From assembly GCA_905250115.1 (NCBI GenBank), contig CAJNOI010000257.1, forward strand, positions 26,109-90,108: 64,000 nt of DNA. The letters run 5' to 3'. Origin of the DNA: Adineta steineri (taxonomy: Eukaryota; Rotifera; Eurotatoria; Adinetida; Adinetidae). The notes beneath the pieces were generated by a model, which had not been told where the DNA came from, made no database searches, and worked only from the letters and a program-made list of their open reading frames with translations. Shown here piece by piece: positions 10,139-25,422 of this stretch. Each line of letters opens with the position of its first letter. The stretch's first letter is position 1. A program made the position numbers and the translations under genes.

Positions 10139-11575
10139 TTTTTTTTTCTTCAAAGTGACATATTATTCTGACTTGTATTTGACAAATAAAATTGATTGTT
10201 ATAAAAGTGAACTCAGCTAGGGATATGTAATATGATTACTGAAACTGATGCTTTCTTCAATCATTTAATTAATTGATCTTGTCTGTATCCCAACGATCAG
10301 TCTCTAGTAACTTTGCCCGTCATCAGTCCACATCCCTTGGTCAAGTTTTTTCGACAAAAAAGGCAACATATAAGGTTCTTAAAAATTGATCAACCACCTC
10401 AAAAATCTTTTGTCTTATCAGGCCGAATGCATATCAGGGGTGGTAGATAGAAGCATTCTGCCTCACCATTATATGTCCTTTGGTTTAGTAACTATTTTCT
10501 GTAAAATCCATTTTCTCAGATAGTCATCGCGAATTTTGGAAAAGTTTCCTCCTGAAATCAATCTTTTTTATGATTGAGTGTAAGTATATTTATGCTTAAT
10601 TCTTATCTCATCCGATTCTTATTCTAAATTCTATAAAATATCAGTCAACTTTAATATCTGTTATATCCAAAGCAAGATATAATTTTCTCTCAATATACAT
10701 AATTACGTGAGTTTTAGTTTTAATACGAATTCTCTATGTCAAGTTATTCTCTGCTCACTTTTATATCTTTATTATTACTTATATTAGTACGTATAGCATT
10801 GTATTTTTTGTTACCGTGTTAATAAATAAAGAAGAGAAACCGAGAATTAAAGAAATCAAGAGAGGAAGAAAAGATTGAAAGGATATGAGATGTAATCATT
10901 ATATTATTTATAAGTTAAAGGCAATGAGAAATGCTTGTTACATTGTTCAGGAAGAGTATTAAACTATGTCACATTGTCAATATTATATATCTCAATTATG
11001 AACACGAATGTAACTAATAGTTGTAGTTAGTCTAAAGAAGTCATTAACAATGTTACAAATTATATTGATTAGTAATTAAAAGGAGACTAGTTATAGTCAA
11101 TAGAATTTACTATCAAAATGACTACGGCCGAAAACTATGACTACAGTCGATAGCTATAAATGGAACTGTAGCTGATAATCCTTATTGATAGTTATAACCA
11201 TCGTTAACGTCATAAAGAGATAGGTGTGGATTTGGGTTACTATAACTCTTCAAAGCTACACTCATATAGATGTGGAGAGATGTTTTAAAGAACAGAAATC
11301 TATTTAACAAGAGTCTGACTTTATCACAATCAAAAGTTTCTTAAAATATTTTGTGTGAGTCAAATAATTGTATAATAAAAAACAGAGGACAGTTGGATAA
11401 AATAATATTTATTTCTTATAATTGTATTCGATTATGTATATATCTATATCACTGCTTATTTTTAATAAAGTTATTCTTTTGAAAACTACATACGAGAAGA
11501 AAAATAATCATGAGCAAGCGAGAAAAAACTAAAGTACGTATCAAGTAAAAGTAACGATTAGAAAAAATGAATTAT
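10139..11575. other. Intergenic between the convergent CYP4 and PAPS synthetase genes
   Basis: AT-rich, no gene seen. Around 11090-11220 short words such as ATAGCTAT, ACTGTAG and TGACTAC recur in loose inverted order, which may be an old repeat. Confidence 0.45.
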
Positions 11576-15407
<3,832 letters not shown>

Positions 15408-16252
15408 CTAATAAATAAAACCATCAAATGTTAAAATTAAAATAGAAAAATTGATTATCCTTCACCAAAATAGTAGCAATACATCAAGCATACTATACGT
15501 ACTTCGTTTAACATTACTGGACGTTATTACAAGCAAAATGAAATCAAGCTTTGCTTTATTTATCGAATTGTTTTTCGCGCATGATCGATTTCTCAAGGCT
15601 TGCGAAAATATTAGCGCAGCGAAAAAAAAGAATAAATTTATTTATGCATTTGCAGTTGAATAGTTGTTTTTATTATCGGTAGGAATACATTTCTTTTTAA
15701 TATTTTGTTTAGCTAAAGGACGGGGAGCGGATTTTAGCTCAATTAGAAAGCAGGGACAGGTTCACATGAAACTTTCAGCGATTACACTAATTATATAGAG
15801 TCACAAAGGTGCTTATAGGCAAGAGATTGCAAAAAGTATGTCTTCGTCTTATTAGCCAACATATACCTGCACAATATGCATTAGAATGCCTTATACTGTG
15901 CTTTTTTATACCAAAACTCGACCAATTCAGAATAAAAATACAAGATTTGAAATCAAGACAAAAAATCACGGGAGAACCTCCCCAACTGATCAATAGCTTT
16001 TGAAGTAATATTTTACCCATAAGTAGAACCAATTGAGACTAGAAAGTTTTCAGAAGAATAAGTGGCCTTAGAGCTTTCTTCCAGAGTTAGCATCGTTTCG
16101 CTGATTTTTTGATACAAAGTTTCAGAAAAACCTGTATATGGACACTTGTTTTCGGTGTTATAGATTTTATATACTCGATTTCTAGTTTTTATTCGAAAAG
16201 AAATCATACAGTTTTTGTTCAGAATTTAATTCTCTATCAAATAGCATATAAA

Positions 16253-16311
16253 TTGAGGGTGTGGGTGTGGACGTATAATGATACAATATCCACATCCGCA
16301 TCCACACCTCA
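16253..16311. repeat. Telomere-like hairpin element
   Basis: TTGAGGGTGTGGGTGTGG at the left and CCACATCCGCATCCACACCTCA at the right in two pieces, loop about 18 bp. It directly abuts the inverted-repeat element starting at 16317. The stretch from 15408 to 16252 before it holds no recognisable gene. Confidence 0.75.
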
Positions 16312-16316
16312 CGCCG

Positions 16317-16664
16317 GATTAGCGGAGTAGTGGTATAGCGGACTAGCGGAATTGCGGTATAGCATATTTCGTTTATTTTTTCTGGTTAATATTTATGACA
16401 TAGCATTTTAAAAAGTTTAGACCACGATTATTTTTGAAAACAAATGTTTAATTCATGATTCATTAAAATAGAAAATCCTTAGGTAACATTCACCATAATT
16501 AAGGTATGGGATCGAGTGAGGGTTCGGAAAATGTGTACACAATAGACCTAGCGCTTAGTAATACATGTTACTATTACGATACTCACAACTTTCACAATAT
16601 CGCTATGCCACCATTCTGCTATACCGTTATTCATCTAGTCCACTATTCCTCTACTCCGCTAAAC
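16317..16664. mobile_element. Short non-autonomous DNA element with about 48-bp terminal inverted repeats
   Basis: The left end TTAGCGGAGTAGTGGTATAG and the following 28 bases are matched in inverted orientation at 16617-16664, which ends CTACTCCGCTAA. Within each arm the word TAGCGGA or GGTATAGC recurs. The 250-bp interior has no coding capacity. The size and lack of genes fit a MITE. The stretch from 16665 to 17359 shows nothing else apart from the upstream region of the next gene. Confidence 0.65.
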
Positions 16665-17359
16665 ATACAAAATGCACATACTTCGAGTGGATCTAATATC
16701 TTTATTGAATTTTATATAGTGTCGATTTAGTTTGAATTTGGCGCAAAATCAAAATTCCCCGTGAACTTCTATTAATAAACCACTTTTGTATAGATCAATA
16801 CAATGAATCCTCAAATACAGAGTGTATTATCCCCTATAATAAATGCACTATTTGAGAGTTGATTTTGTTAATCTATGCAAAAAGAGTTTATCAAGACAGA
16901 GACTAGTATAAGGGTATATCAGTTTGCAACAGGACACAAGCCCTTATTTACTTTTTTGAGGGTTTATTATTCATCGCATTTTGTTAGTGTATATCAGGTT
17001 GACTTTATCCTACTTGATTCTATTTCAATCAGACTTCAATTTACTTTATTGTCGTTCAAATTTCAAGTACAATCGAGTAAATTGACGTGGAGTGAAATCA
17101 AACTGATGAGCAATTGACAGAAATGTCACCATAATTGAAATAGACATAAAGTACAAGTAAGGTGCATTAAAGTCGCTTGAAGCAGTATTCTTTTCTCTTG
17201 ATTGAAACGGACGCTTAATTGTATAACAGTGACGTCTATTGAAGTAGTCAGAATGAAGCATACCGACTCAATAAAAAAGAGTCGCCACTATAAACGAGTT
17301 TTGCGTGAAGTTTTCAAAATAATACTTTCATTCTTTTAGATTAGTTTTTTTCTATAACT

Positions 17360-20300
17360 ATGACTCATAAATTCTGCATTTCATCGATTAGTGACCTACT
17401 ATATAAGCAGGCACAAACACGCCCAGACAGAGCGTGTCTCTTATATCCTAGTCAAACAGATCAACAAACGTACGCAACACTCACTTACAAACAATTTGAC
17501 CAGGTCACCAATCATCTGGCGCAAATGCTTTCTACACAAATGGGTCAAAACTCAACAGAAGATAATCCGGTTGTCTGTCTGTTGGCAAACAGCAATGCAA
17601 ACTATGTACTAATCATCTACGCTTTTCTCAAGCTGAATGTTATCATATACCCATTGAGCATTCGAAACTCAGAAGCTGCGATTATACATTTACTCGAAAA
17701 CTCAAATGTATCACATTTGTGCTACTCCAATGAATATTCGACAATAGCCGAAAAGGTTAATAGCAAATTTGGTTCAACAGTCGGTCTACACCTATTGGAA
17801 GAAATCAATATCGAAGAGCTTGTCGCTCATGAAGAATCCACTTTTATACCGACACTTGACACAGATGAGCTCGATAGAATTCGGATCATCTTACATAGGT
17901 ATGCAAGTTGTTGATCAAAGAAATTAGCAAGTTCTTCTTGTATAACTATTCTTCTATTCTAGTTCGGGTAGTACATCGTACCCAAAACCAATTCGCTTGA
18001 GCACTCGATGTTTATTTGGTTATTTCCAGAGCTATGTACCAAAGAACAAGGACCTATGGACAGATGAAGACACTGTATTGACCTTGTTGCCTTTGTAAGT
18101 GTTATTTGATACTTTGGCCTGAGATATTTTTTCGATAGCATGGGATTAGTTTTCGGAGACTTTCTAGAAGGTTTTTACAGTCAACAGTATCCTCAAATTT
18201 CTCAGTTAATAATATGACAAGTAAATGAACATTGATGGATAGCATAAAGTTTGATCTCACCGTCGTAACGTAACGTATGAATAAGGATATTGAGCATTTT
18301 ATGAATAGAGTATTGGACGGTATCATTATTTCCTCAAAGACATTACGCAAAGAAACGTTACGTGGAGAGTCGAAATCAAGAAATCTCTCACGGTAGCTTC
18401 TTGAATCACTTTCTGAAAGATGCACATACTTTTAAATAATGTTCAAACATAGCTGTACCAGAACTGGCACATAATGCGCTCTGTACAAGAGAGGATTTAG
18501 AACGCACGAAAGTAGACGAGAGTACATGAATTCTGAATTGCAGGTTTTTTAGGGGTACCTGAGCGTTAGTACATGAAATTATAGGTTCACTGAATGGCTT
18601 CATGTTCATATGTTGTAGGTTGGGTCTTTTATAGACTACATTATGTACTCGTATTAGCGCAACCTTCTGCTCAAAACATTCACCGAAGCTGATCTGCTAT
18701 TCAGAACAAATGAAATCAACTACTTATTTAGAAAGCAGGTTTACTAGATATATCACCTATCCCTCATTCACAGTATACAAATTAAGCAATAATAATAAAA
18801 AAGCTTTGTAAAGAACAGAGTGAGCGCAGTTTCTAAGACTTCCATATTAGATCGGCAGAGACCAATTATCGGGATACCTGTAACATTCGGAAATACTACC
18901 TAGAAAAAGATCGTATATGTTTCGAGATTGGCTCCAGGGAGAGACATCGGGTTCTAGAAAACCTTTAATTTGGAGTTCATTTTATATTCTTCTGCGTCTT
19001 CCAAATTTGATTGAAGTTCCTGAGATTTTGCTTTGTAAAAAGAAGTTTCGGATTTTTTCAATAGTTTCTGAATTTCTCCAAGTTTCTTTCTCATACTAAT
19101 TTCCAAAAGCTCTTAAAACCAGATGTTTCTTGATTTTATGTCATTTTCATCGGTATTTCTAGATCTTTTGTACTGTTCGTGAGTTCGTTAGTTTCTGAGG
19201 TTTTTTCTTGTTCTCAGAAAGTATCTTGAATAGAAGTCTGCTTTCTTGATCTTGACTTCTAGTGATCTGTTTGTTTACAAATTATAGACTGATTTGTTTC
19301 ATTTTTTTAGGTTTCATATGGGTGGGGTGTCACTCTCACTCAGAATGTTATATGTGGGAGGAACATGTGCACTACCATTGGCAACTTCGTTTCCACCATC
19401 CCCTAAAGAAATATTGGCTAGCATTCAACATTCAAAGAGCACTATTTTGGCTACTGTACCATTATTTCTTGAACAGCTGATTCTATTACTACATCAGGAC
19501 GACAACATCGGTTTTCAGATGCTAGCTCGTTTAAAGTTCGTCTCCTGCGGTGGTGCAGCTTGTCCGCCTCATATCGGCAAACAATTGACCGAGCGAGGTG
19601 TAAACCTCGTTATCGGTTATGGTTCAACAGGTCAGTGATTGTTAAATCAAACGTGGATATTCTTAACTTCCCGTTTAATCCAAAAGAAAGTTGAGCTTTA
19701 TAACTGCAAATCGTTACTGCTTCATTATAACGCGTGTTACAAAAGGAATGGAGTTGTTTTATTCTCAGTTTTTCCTGTCTCCTTTTGAATTTGCAGACGT
19801 CATTTTTTTATCAATAGAATCTTCGTTCAATTCTCTACAAATTGTATACTTAATTCAACGAATATAATCTTCTTTATTTTTCAAAATAAGGTGGAATAAT
19901 AAAATAAGGTTTTCAACAAAATATAGAACATTTTGAACTCAGATTATTCCACGGCCTGTTTCAATGCTTGCATCATCAGTTGTTGTGCCCACATGTTTCC
20001 AGTTCATTTCTTAAACAAATTCATTTCAGTTACTGTAGCCTAATAATTTTGACTCTGAAAAATTCGGTGGTGGCCGATCATAAGGCAGATGACTGTTTTC
20101 ACGTCTCACTTTTACTCGTGAGGGATCATGATGGATAAGAGAAGGTTATACTATTCTCCGATTTTATATAAGAAGTTTTTTACGTTTGTATTTTATATTT
20201 ATATCGCTGCTGTTCTCGATGCCGAGATTAAATAAATGCAGTAAATTTTTAGAAAAATTTTTATCATCTGATTGAGAATTTTCTCGTTCGATAAAAGTTC

Positions 20301-23300
20301 TAATGTTTCTTTTTATCATAGATTATGAAGATTAATAGAAAACGACGATTCTCTTTGTTTAATTAGAATTCATAGTGTTATTTACATGTCAGACTGATTT
20401 AAGAACTAGATACCTTTTTCGGACCGTTAGAAGTGCACATTGCAGAAGCAATCCTGTATGTGATAAACATTTACTTGTTATATTTATGAGCAATCTTCCG
20501 TCTACCAATAGTCTGCATTAACATTCTTTAGATCGTTTTTCAGTTTCATTTATTCTGATGAGATTTCATCAACATTAACGGCTGACACTTAACCTTCTCT
20601 AGGCACTTCGAAAAATAGGCTCCCTGTGAAATCTTAAATGCCTTGCTGATGTATTAATGCATCTGAGAAAATATCGAATAAGTTTTACTAGTCGTTCGTA
20701 CGAACAGAGAGTTTAGATAGGGGTTTATGACACTCATATGCAATGTATAGAATTGCCTTTACGGGTTTATGAAGTTAATATATGTATGTGTCTGTTTAAC
20801 GACTTAAAGATACTCTAAAGCTATTGTACTTTGAGCCTGGATAGGTACAGTTTTTTCACAGGTTTCAGCTATTCACAGACGTTTCTAGCTTAAAAATTGT
20901 TCGGAATATACGTCAGGTATAAACGTTAGTGATAACAATAGGCGGATGTCTTTTTCAACGTGACCCAGAAACTTTTAAAACACGCAAATACGCTTGCTAT
21001 AATTCTAGTACGAGTTATATCAACGATGCATTGATGCCTATTTTTTTGTGATGTGTCGACGATAATACTGACTATTTTCTTTTAATAATTAATATAGAAA
21101 CGGGATTCCTGCTTGCCAGTGAATATAATACGACGAACAAAGATCAATGGAACAGATTACGGCCGATGCTTAATCGCCAGCCATACATGAAATTCTTACC
21201 AGTAGAGCCGAATTCTAATATTTTAGAACTTTTTATTCTTCCGACTGATCCATTTTTAGCACCCGATTTTGCTAAAAATGGTCCCTATTCTCCTGGTGAT
21301 CTGTTTCTTGAAGAGCCACCTGGATCGGGCTATTACACAATTCAAGGTCGCAAAGATGATATTTTAGTGCATGTAACAGGGGAAAAAACGAGTGCTCTGC
21401 CAATGGAACTCGTTATCCGGCAACACTGTATCGTCGAGCGTGTTGTTGTGCTTGGTCACAATCGTTTGTGCTGCGCCGTCCTTATTCAACTTAATATTGA
21501 AGAAGCATCTAAGCACGAACTTTGCGAGATTGAAAAGCAAGTTTTAACTGCGGTGAACGCAGCCAACAAAGACGCTCCTTCCCATTCGCAGATAGTACCA
21601 GCTATGGTGAAAATTCTTCCGATGAGTAAACGTTTGCCAATTACGGCAAAGGGCAACGTCATTCGAAAATTGGCTGATCTAGAATACAAAGATATAATTG
21701 AAAAAATGTATGAAGAGTTTCTCAATATGTCCAAAACAGACAGCTATACCGAACGCCCCTGTCAACAACATTCTTGGACAAGAGACAGAATTTGTAACTA
21801 TCTTCAGTCAACAGTGGCCCACGTTCTCAATAAGCCAATCGAGACCTTCGCTGACTACACAAAATCGCTACACTCCCTCTCACTAGATTCACTTACTGCC
21901 GTACAACTACGTAACACTCTTTGCTTTGAATTTGGCCAACTTGAGCAAAACATCATCTTTGAGTTTCCATCCATTGACGTCCTGGCAGATGAGCTCTTAA
22001 GAATCACGAGCAAACAACAAGCTCGAACTTCAAACGATCCGCTGCACTATAAGGAAACAGAAGAAATCATCGACAAATATATCGATTTAATGAAAGCACA
22101 TAAAGATCAGATGATTATTGCTTCAGAGACAATCTCGAGTGACTTAGACAGCAACGCGTCAAAAAAACGAGTAGTCTTGATCACTGGTGCCAATGGGTCA
22201 CTTGGTAGTCATATAATGTTGGACTTGATGAAAAAGCCTCAAGTGAAGCGAGTTTATTGTCTTTTACGTGGTGAAAATGCTACGGATCGACTTCACCGTG
22301 CCATGCAAACACGCAAACAAGACTTAACAGTGTTACTTGACACGAACAGAGTCGTCGTCTTGTCAATGGATCTAAATGATGAAAAGTTGGGTCAAACATT
22401 AGCCATGTATGAACAATTACAGCGCGAGGTCACTGACGTTATTCATTCGGCTTGGAAAATGGACTTCAATATGACTATCAAAGATTTTCATCGAGAGTGC
22501 TTGCAAGGTCTCTATCATTTGCTCAAACTTGCATCAAACACTTTAACACAATCAACAATGCGTTTTCATTTTATCTCGAGTATTAGCTCTGCGGGCTCTG
22601 GTTTGATTGAAGAAATTGAAGAAGAACCGCTACCACGTCAAGAAGGTCTTTCTCTTCCTCAAGGATATGGCCAATCAAAGTATGCTGGTGAACACATATG
22701 TTGGGCGGCTATGGATCTGTGGGGTGAGTTAGAAGCAGATGTGCAGAGCTGCATTCCAAAATAATTTTCTTACTGAAAATATCATAAAACTTGACTACAG
22801 TTGGCACTAGTAAACGAGTTCACAGTTAGTTTGCATTTTCAAAGATCGGGATGGAAAAGGATGTGGATGTATCGTTTCTTTACTTAAACCCACATCCATA
22901 TCCTCTCTTAAAGCGTTTTTTTCATAAGAAGAAAGTTTGTAAATATTGTTTCAAGCTGTTACGTTTGGCTAGAATATGGAAATTTAATATTTACGGGAAT
23001 GGGACGAACGATATTCTCAAAGTATTTTTCATTTGATTATGGCTTCCAATCTAGTCAGTTGTTAGAGAAAAATATCGTTCATCCCATTGCCGTAAATATT
23101 AAATTTTTATATTTTAGCCAAACGTAGTAGTTTAAAATAGTATTTACAAATCTTTTTCTTATGGGAAAAAACGCTTTAAGTAAGCTTTTATTACTGATAA
23201 AAATATCCGCTCGTTTGGTCGATACCTGACGGAGATATTCAAATTTTTTTGTTTTAAATTCCTCCGTGCATTTTTCAGAAAATTCTTTTCTTGAATTGTC

Positions 23301-24022
23301 TTTTTAAATCAGGTACAACACTATATTCAGTGCATCAGTAAAAACGGCACAGTTCATCAGACTGTGCCCGTTCTGAGCTTTTGATTTTTTTTCCTTCCTT
23401 TTTATCAACAACAGTTATGTTTGTGTATAATAATTTAGATGTACCTGTCGATATCTATCGGTTTGGGCAAATTTCTGGTGATAGTGAAACGGGCGTATGG
23501 AACACCAATGAAATGATTTCCATAATGATATGTGGAGGAGGAGGAGAATTAGGTGTATTGCCTGAAAATTATCAACGAATTAACTGGATTCCGGTCAATT
23601 ATGGCGCAGCTTCTGTTTCTGATATCGCTATGGATGCTACCACACGAACAGCACCACCTTCTGAGCGCGTGCACCACATTCTCAGTCCATATACGATCAG
23701 TTGGTCTCAATTACTAGAACATCTGAAGTTATCTGGCCTTCAATTCAAAGTGGTGCCCAGTAAAGATTGGTTACGCATGTTGCTCTCCAGTCCAAATAAT
23801 CCAGCTTATATACTAGCGGGTTTCTTCGAAAAGATTTTTGCTGAAGGCAAGAAGTTTGAACTCGTCAAATATAGAACAGTAAAAAGTGTTCGACAATCAA
23901 CGGCACTCAAATCCTGTCCTTCAACTGATCGAGAACTTGTTCAGCGCTACTTAAACTATTGGTCGGAAGTTGGCTTTTTGAAGCACGGATATATATATGC
24001 TGTCTCGGTGAAAGGACACTAA
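17360..24022 (+). CDS. NRPS-like adenylate-forming reductase (adenylation - carrier - thioester reductase)
   Basis: Five exons, 17360-17898, 17963-18094, 19311-19630, 21098-22723 and 23415-24022, join in phase into 1074 residues. The adenylation domain shows the A3 loop SSGSTSYPKP, YGSTETG, SPGDLF, GRKDD and a KGNVIRK ending. The carrier core is LSLDSLTAVQL with the attachment serine. The C-terminal NAD-binding_4 reductase shows TGANGSLG for NADPH and the YxxxK pair in YGQSKYAG. Such A-T-R enzymes activate a carboxylic acid, hold it as a thioester and release it reduced to the aldehyde or alcohol. The GEKT and KGxVxRK signatures resemble fungal adenylate-forming reductases more than animal aminoadipate enzymes, so transfer from a fungus is likely. 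Three introns are long (0.7-1.5 kb), one carrying a palindromic element; only intron 1 (64 bp) is short. The gene looks intact. The acid substrate is unknown. Confidence 0.92.
22856..22904. repeat. Telomere-like hairpin in the last intron of the A-T-R gene
   Basis: AGGATGTGGATG on the left and CCCACATCCATATCCT on the right, loop about 16 bp. It lies three bases from the left end of the larger palindrome at 22907. Confidence 0.65.
22907..23180. mobile_element. Palindromic MITE-like element in the last intron of the A-T-R gene
   Basis: Starts CTTAAAGCGTTTTTT and ends AAAAAACGCTTTAAG. The arms of about 115 bp are near-complementary, sharing for example TACGTTTGGCTA with TAGCCAAACGTA and TTAATATTTACGG with CCGTAAATATTAA. 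The loop is about 40 bp. It has no coding capacity. Confidence 0.8.
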
Positions 24023-24178
24023 TTTATGACACATCAAGGAAGAAAATCAATTTATCGTGCAAGAATCTTCTATGAATAGACACTAACATATAAACAAATA
24101 ATGTGTCTACTCGATACGCCTCGTTTTATTCAATACTGAAAGTAAAAATAATGGAGTAGAGAACCGAGTAATATGCTA

Positions 24179-24260
24179 GGGTGTGGCTGTAGTGGGTGTG
24201 GGTGTGAATGTGGGTTTAGTGTGGATGCTAGGTGAATACAGTATTCATAATCACACTTTC
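24179..24260. repeat. Telomere-like element, imperfect hairpin
   Basis: Contains GTGGGTGTGGGTGTGAATG followed by a weak C-rich end AATCACACTTTC. The rest of 24023-25203 is AT-rich intergenic DNA with no gene seen. Confidence 0.5.
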
Positions 24261-25203
24261 AAAGTTCTACATATATAACACTATTCAAGTATTCACAGTT
24301 CTTTCATTTACATAGTCATCTTCAAGATGAAACATATTTGTTGCTTCTATAATTTCATAATTATTTTCTTTTAGTATCATTTACCGTTTTATCAATAATA
24401 GATCGAATAGATCAATACTGCTCACTCTAGAAAAAGAAATGACGCAATGTAGATAAACCTTTTGACGCCAATAGTTGTCTTATGTTTACCATACAAGTTT
24501 TAATTTGTTTGTATGCCCTAAGAAAGATTTCTGTCTCATTCGTAGAACATTTATACAAGCCAAATATTTTTGTACTTAAGGATTATATTTCATAAAAAAT
24601 TAGGAAATGATATACAAACATTTAGTTTTGAATAATATTAACCGTTAAGAAAGCTTTAAAACATTGAATGGTATTTTATTTACTTTTTTCGATTATGTTA
24701 AGTTGATTTCAATTAAAAAGATATTGTTCTGACTCTCTTAGATTATTGACATTATTGAATCATCATTTGATGAACGTATTTTTGTTGTTCGATACACTTG
24801 ATTCTTACATTCAACTTGCATTTTAATTTTTTTTCGTATTTTTTAGCATATGTTCATGAGACTAAAATTCGCAAAGATCGTATAAAACTTATAGTCAATG
24901 CAAGTAAAAGAGAGAAAATGTGTATATTGAGACGCTTAGTTGTATGACATCCGTAACGTTGAGTATACTGTTTCAACTTCACTTCAGAATTTATGTGAGA
25001 TGTTTTTCAGTAAAAAATAAATAATATCTATTTTTGAATAACTTTCGTCGATAATTCTGTTTACGTGAGTAGCGAAGTCAAATAGAAAGGGTTGATGTAT
25101 TTACTTTATGTTCATTAATATCGAAAAATACCCTTTAGACAACCAGATGTTATAATTTTAATAAAAATGGCCAAGTTACTGATTGAAAGAATAAGAGTTC
25201 ATA

Positions 25204-25266
25204 GAGTGTGGGTGGGTGGGTGTAGGTGTAGGATAGAGAAACAACATCTACGCTCACACTCTCAAG
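25204..25266. repeat. Telomere-like hairpin element
   Basis: GAGTGTGGGTGGGTGGGTG on the left and CGCTCACACTCTC on the right; loop about 30 bp. It lies about 160 bp beyond the end of the CYP3-type gene. Confidence 0.65.
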
Positions 25267-25422
25267 ATTGTAAAAGCTCATTCATGCATTCTACATTTAA
25301 ATGTGTATGATATTATCTTTTAGAGATAGTTTTGAAATATGTATGATATTTCTATTATATTTATTGAAGTATTACTGAAGAAAAGTAAAGTTTTACATGT
25401 CAAAGTATTGTATAAGTGCCTC

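Noticed and set aside
15728-15785. Possible tRNA because of TTAGCTCAATTAGAAAGC and a GTTCA word
   Set aside because: The acceptor and anticodon stems do not pair and the spacing is wrong.
18102-18609. Minus-strand open frames inside the A-T-R intron as a retroelement piece
   Set aside because: No reverse transcriptase, endonuclease or other element motif is visible; composition looks like chance.
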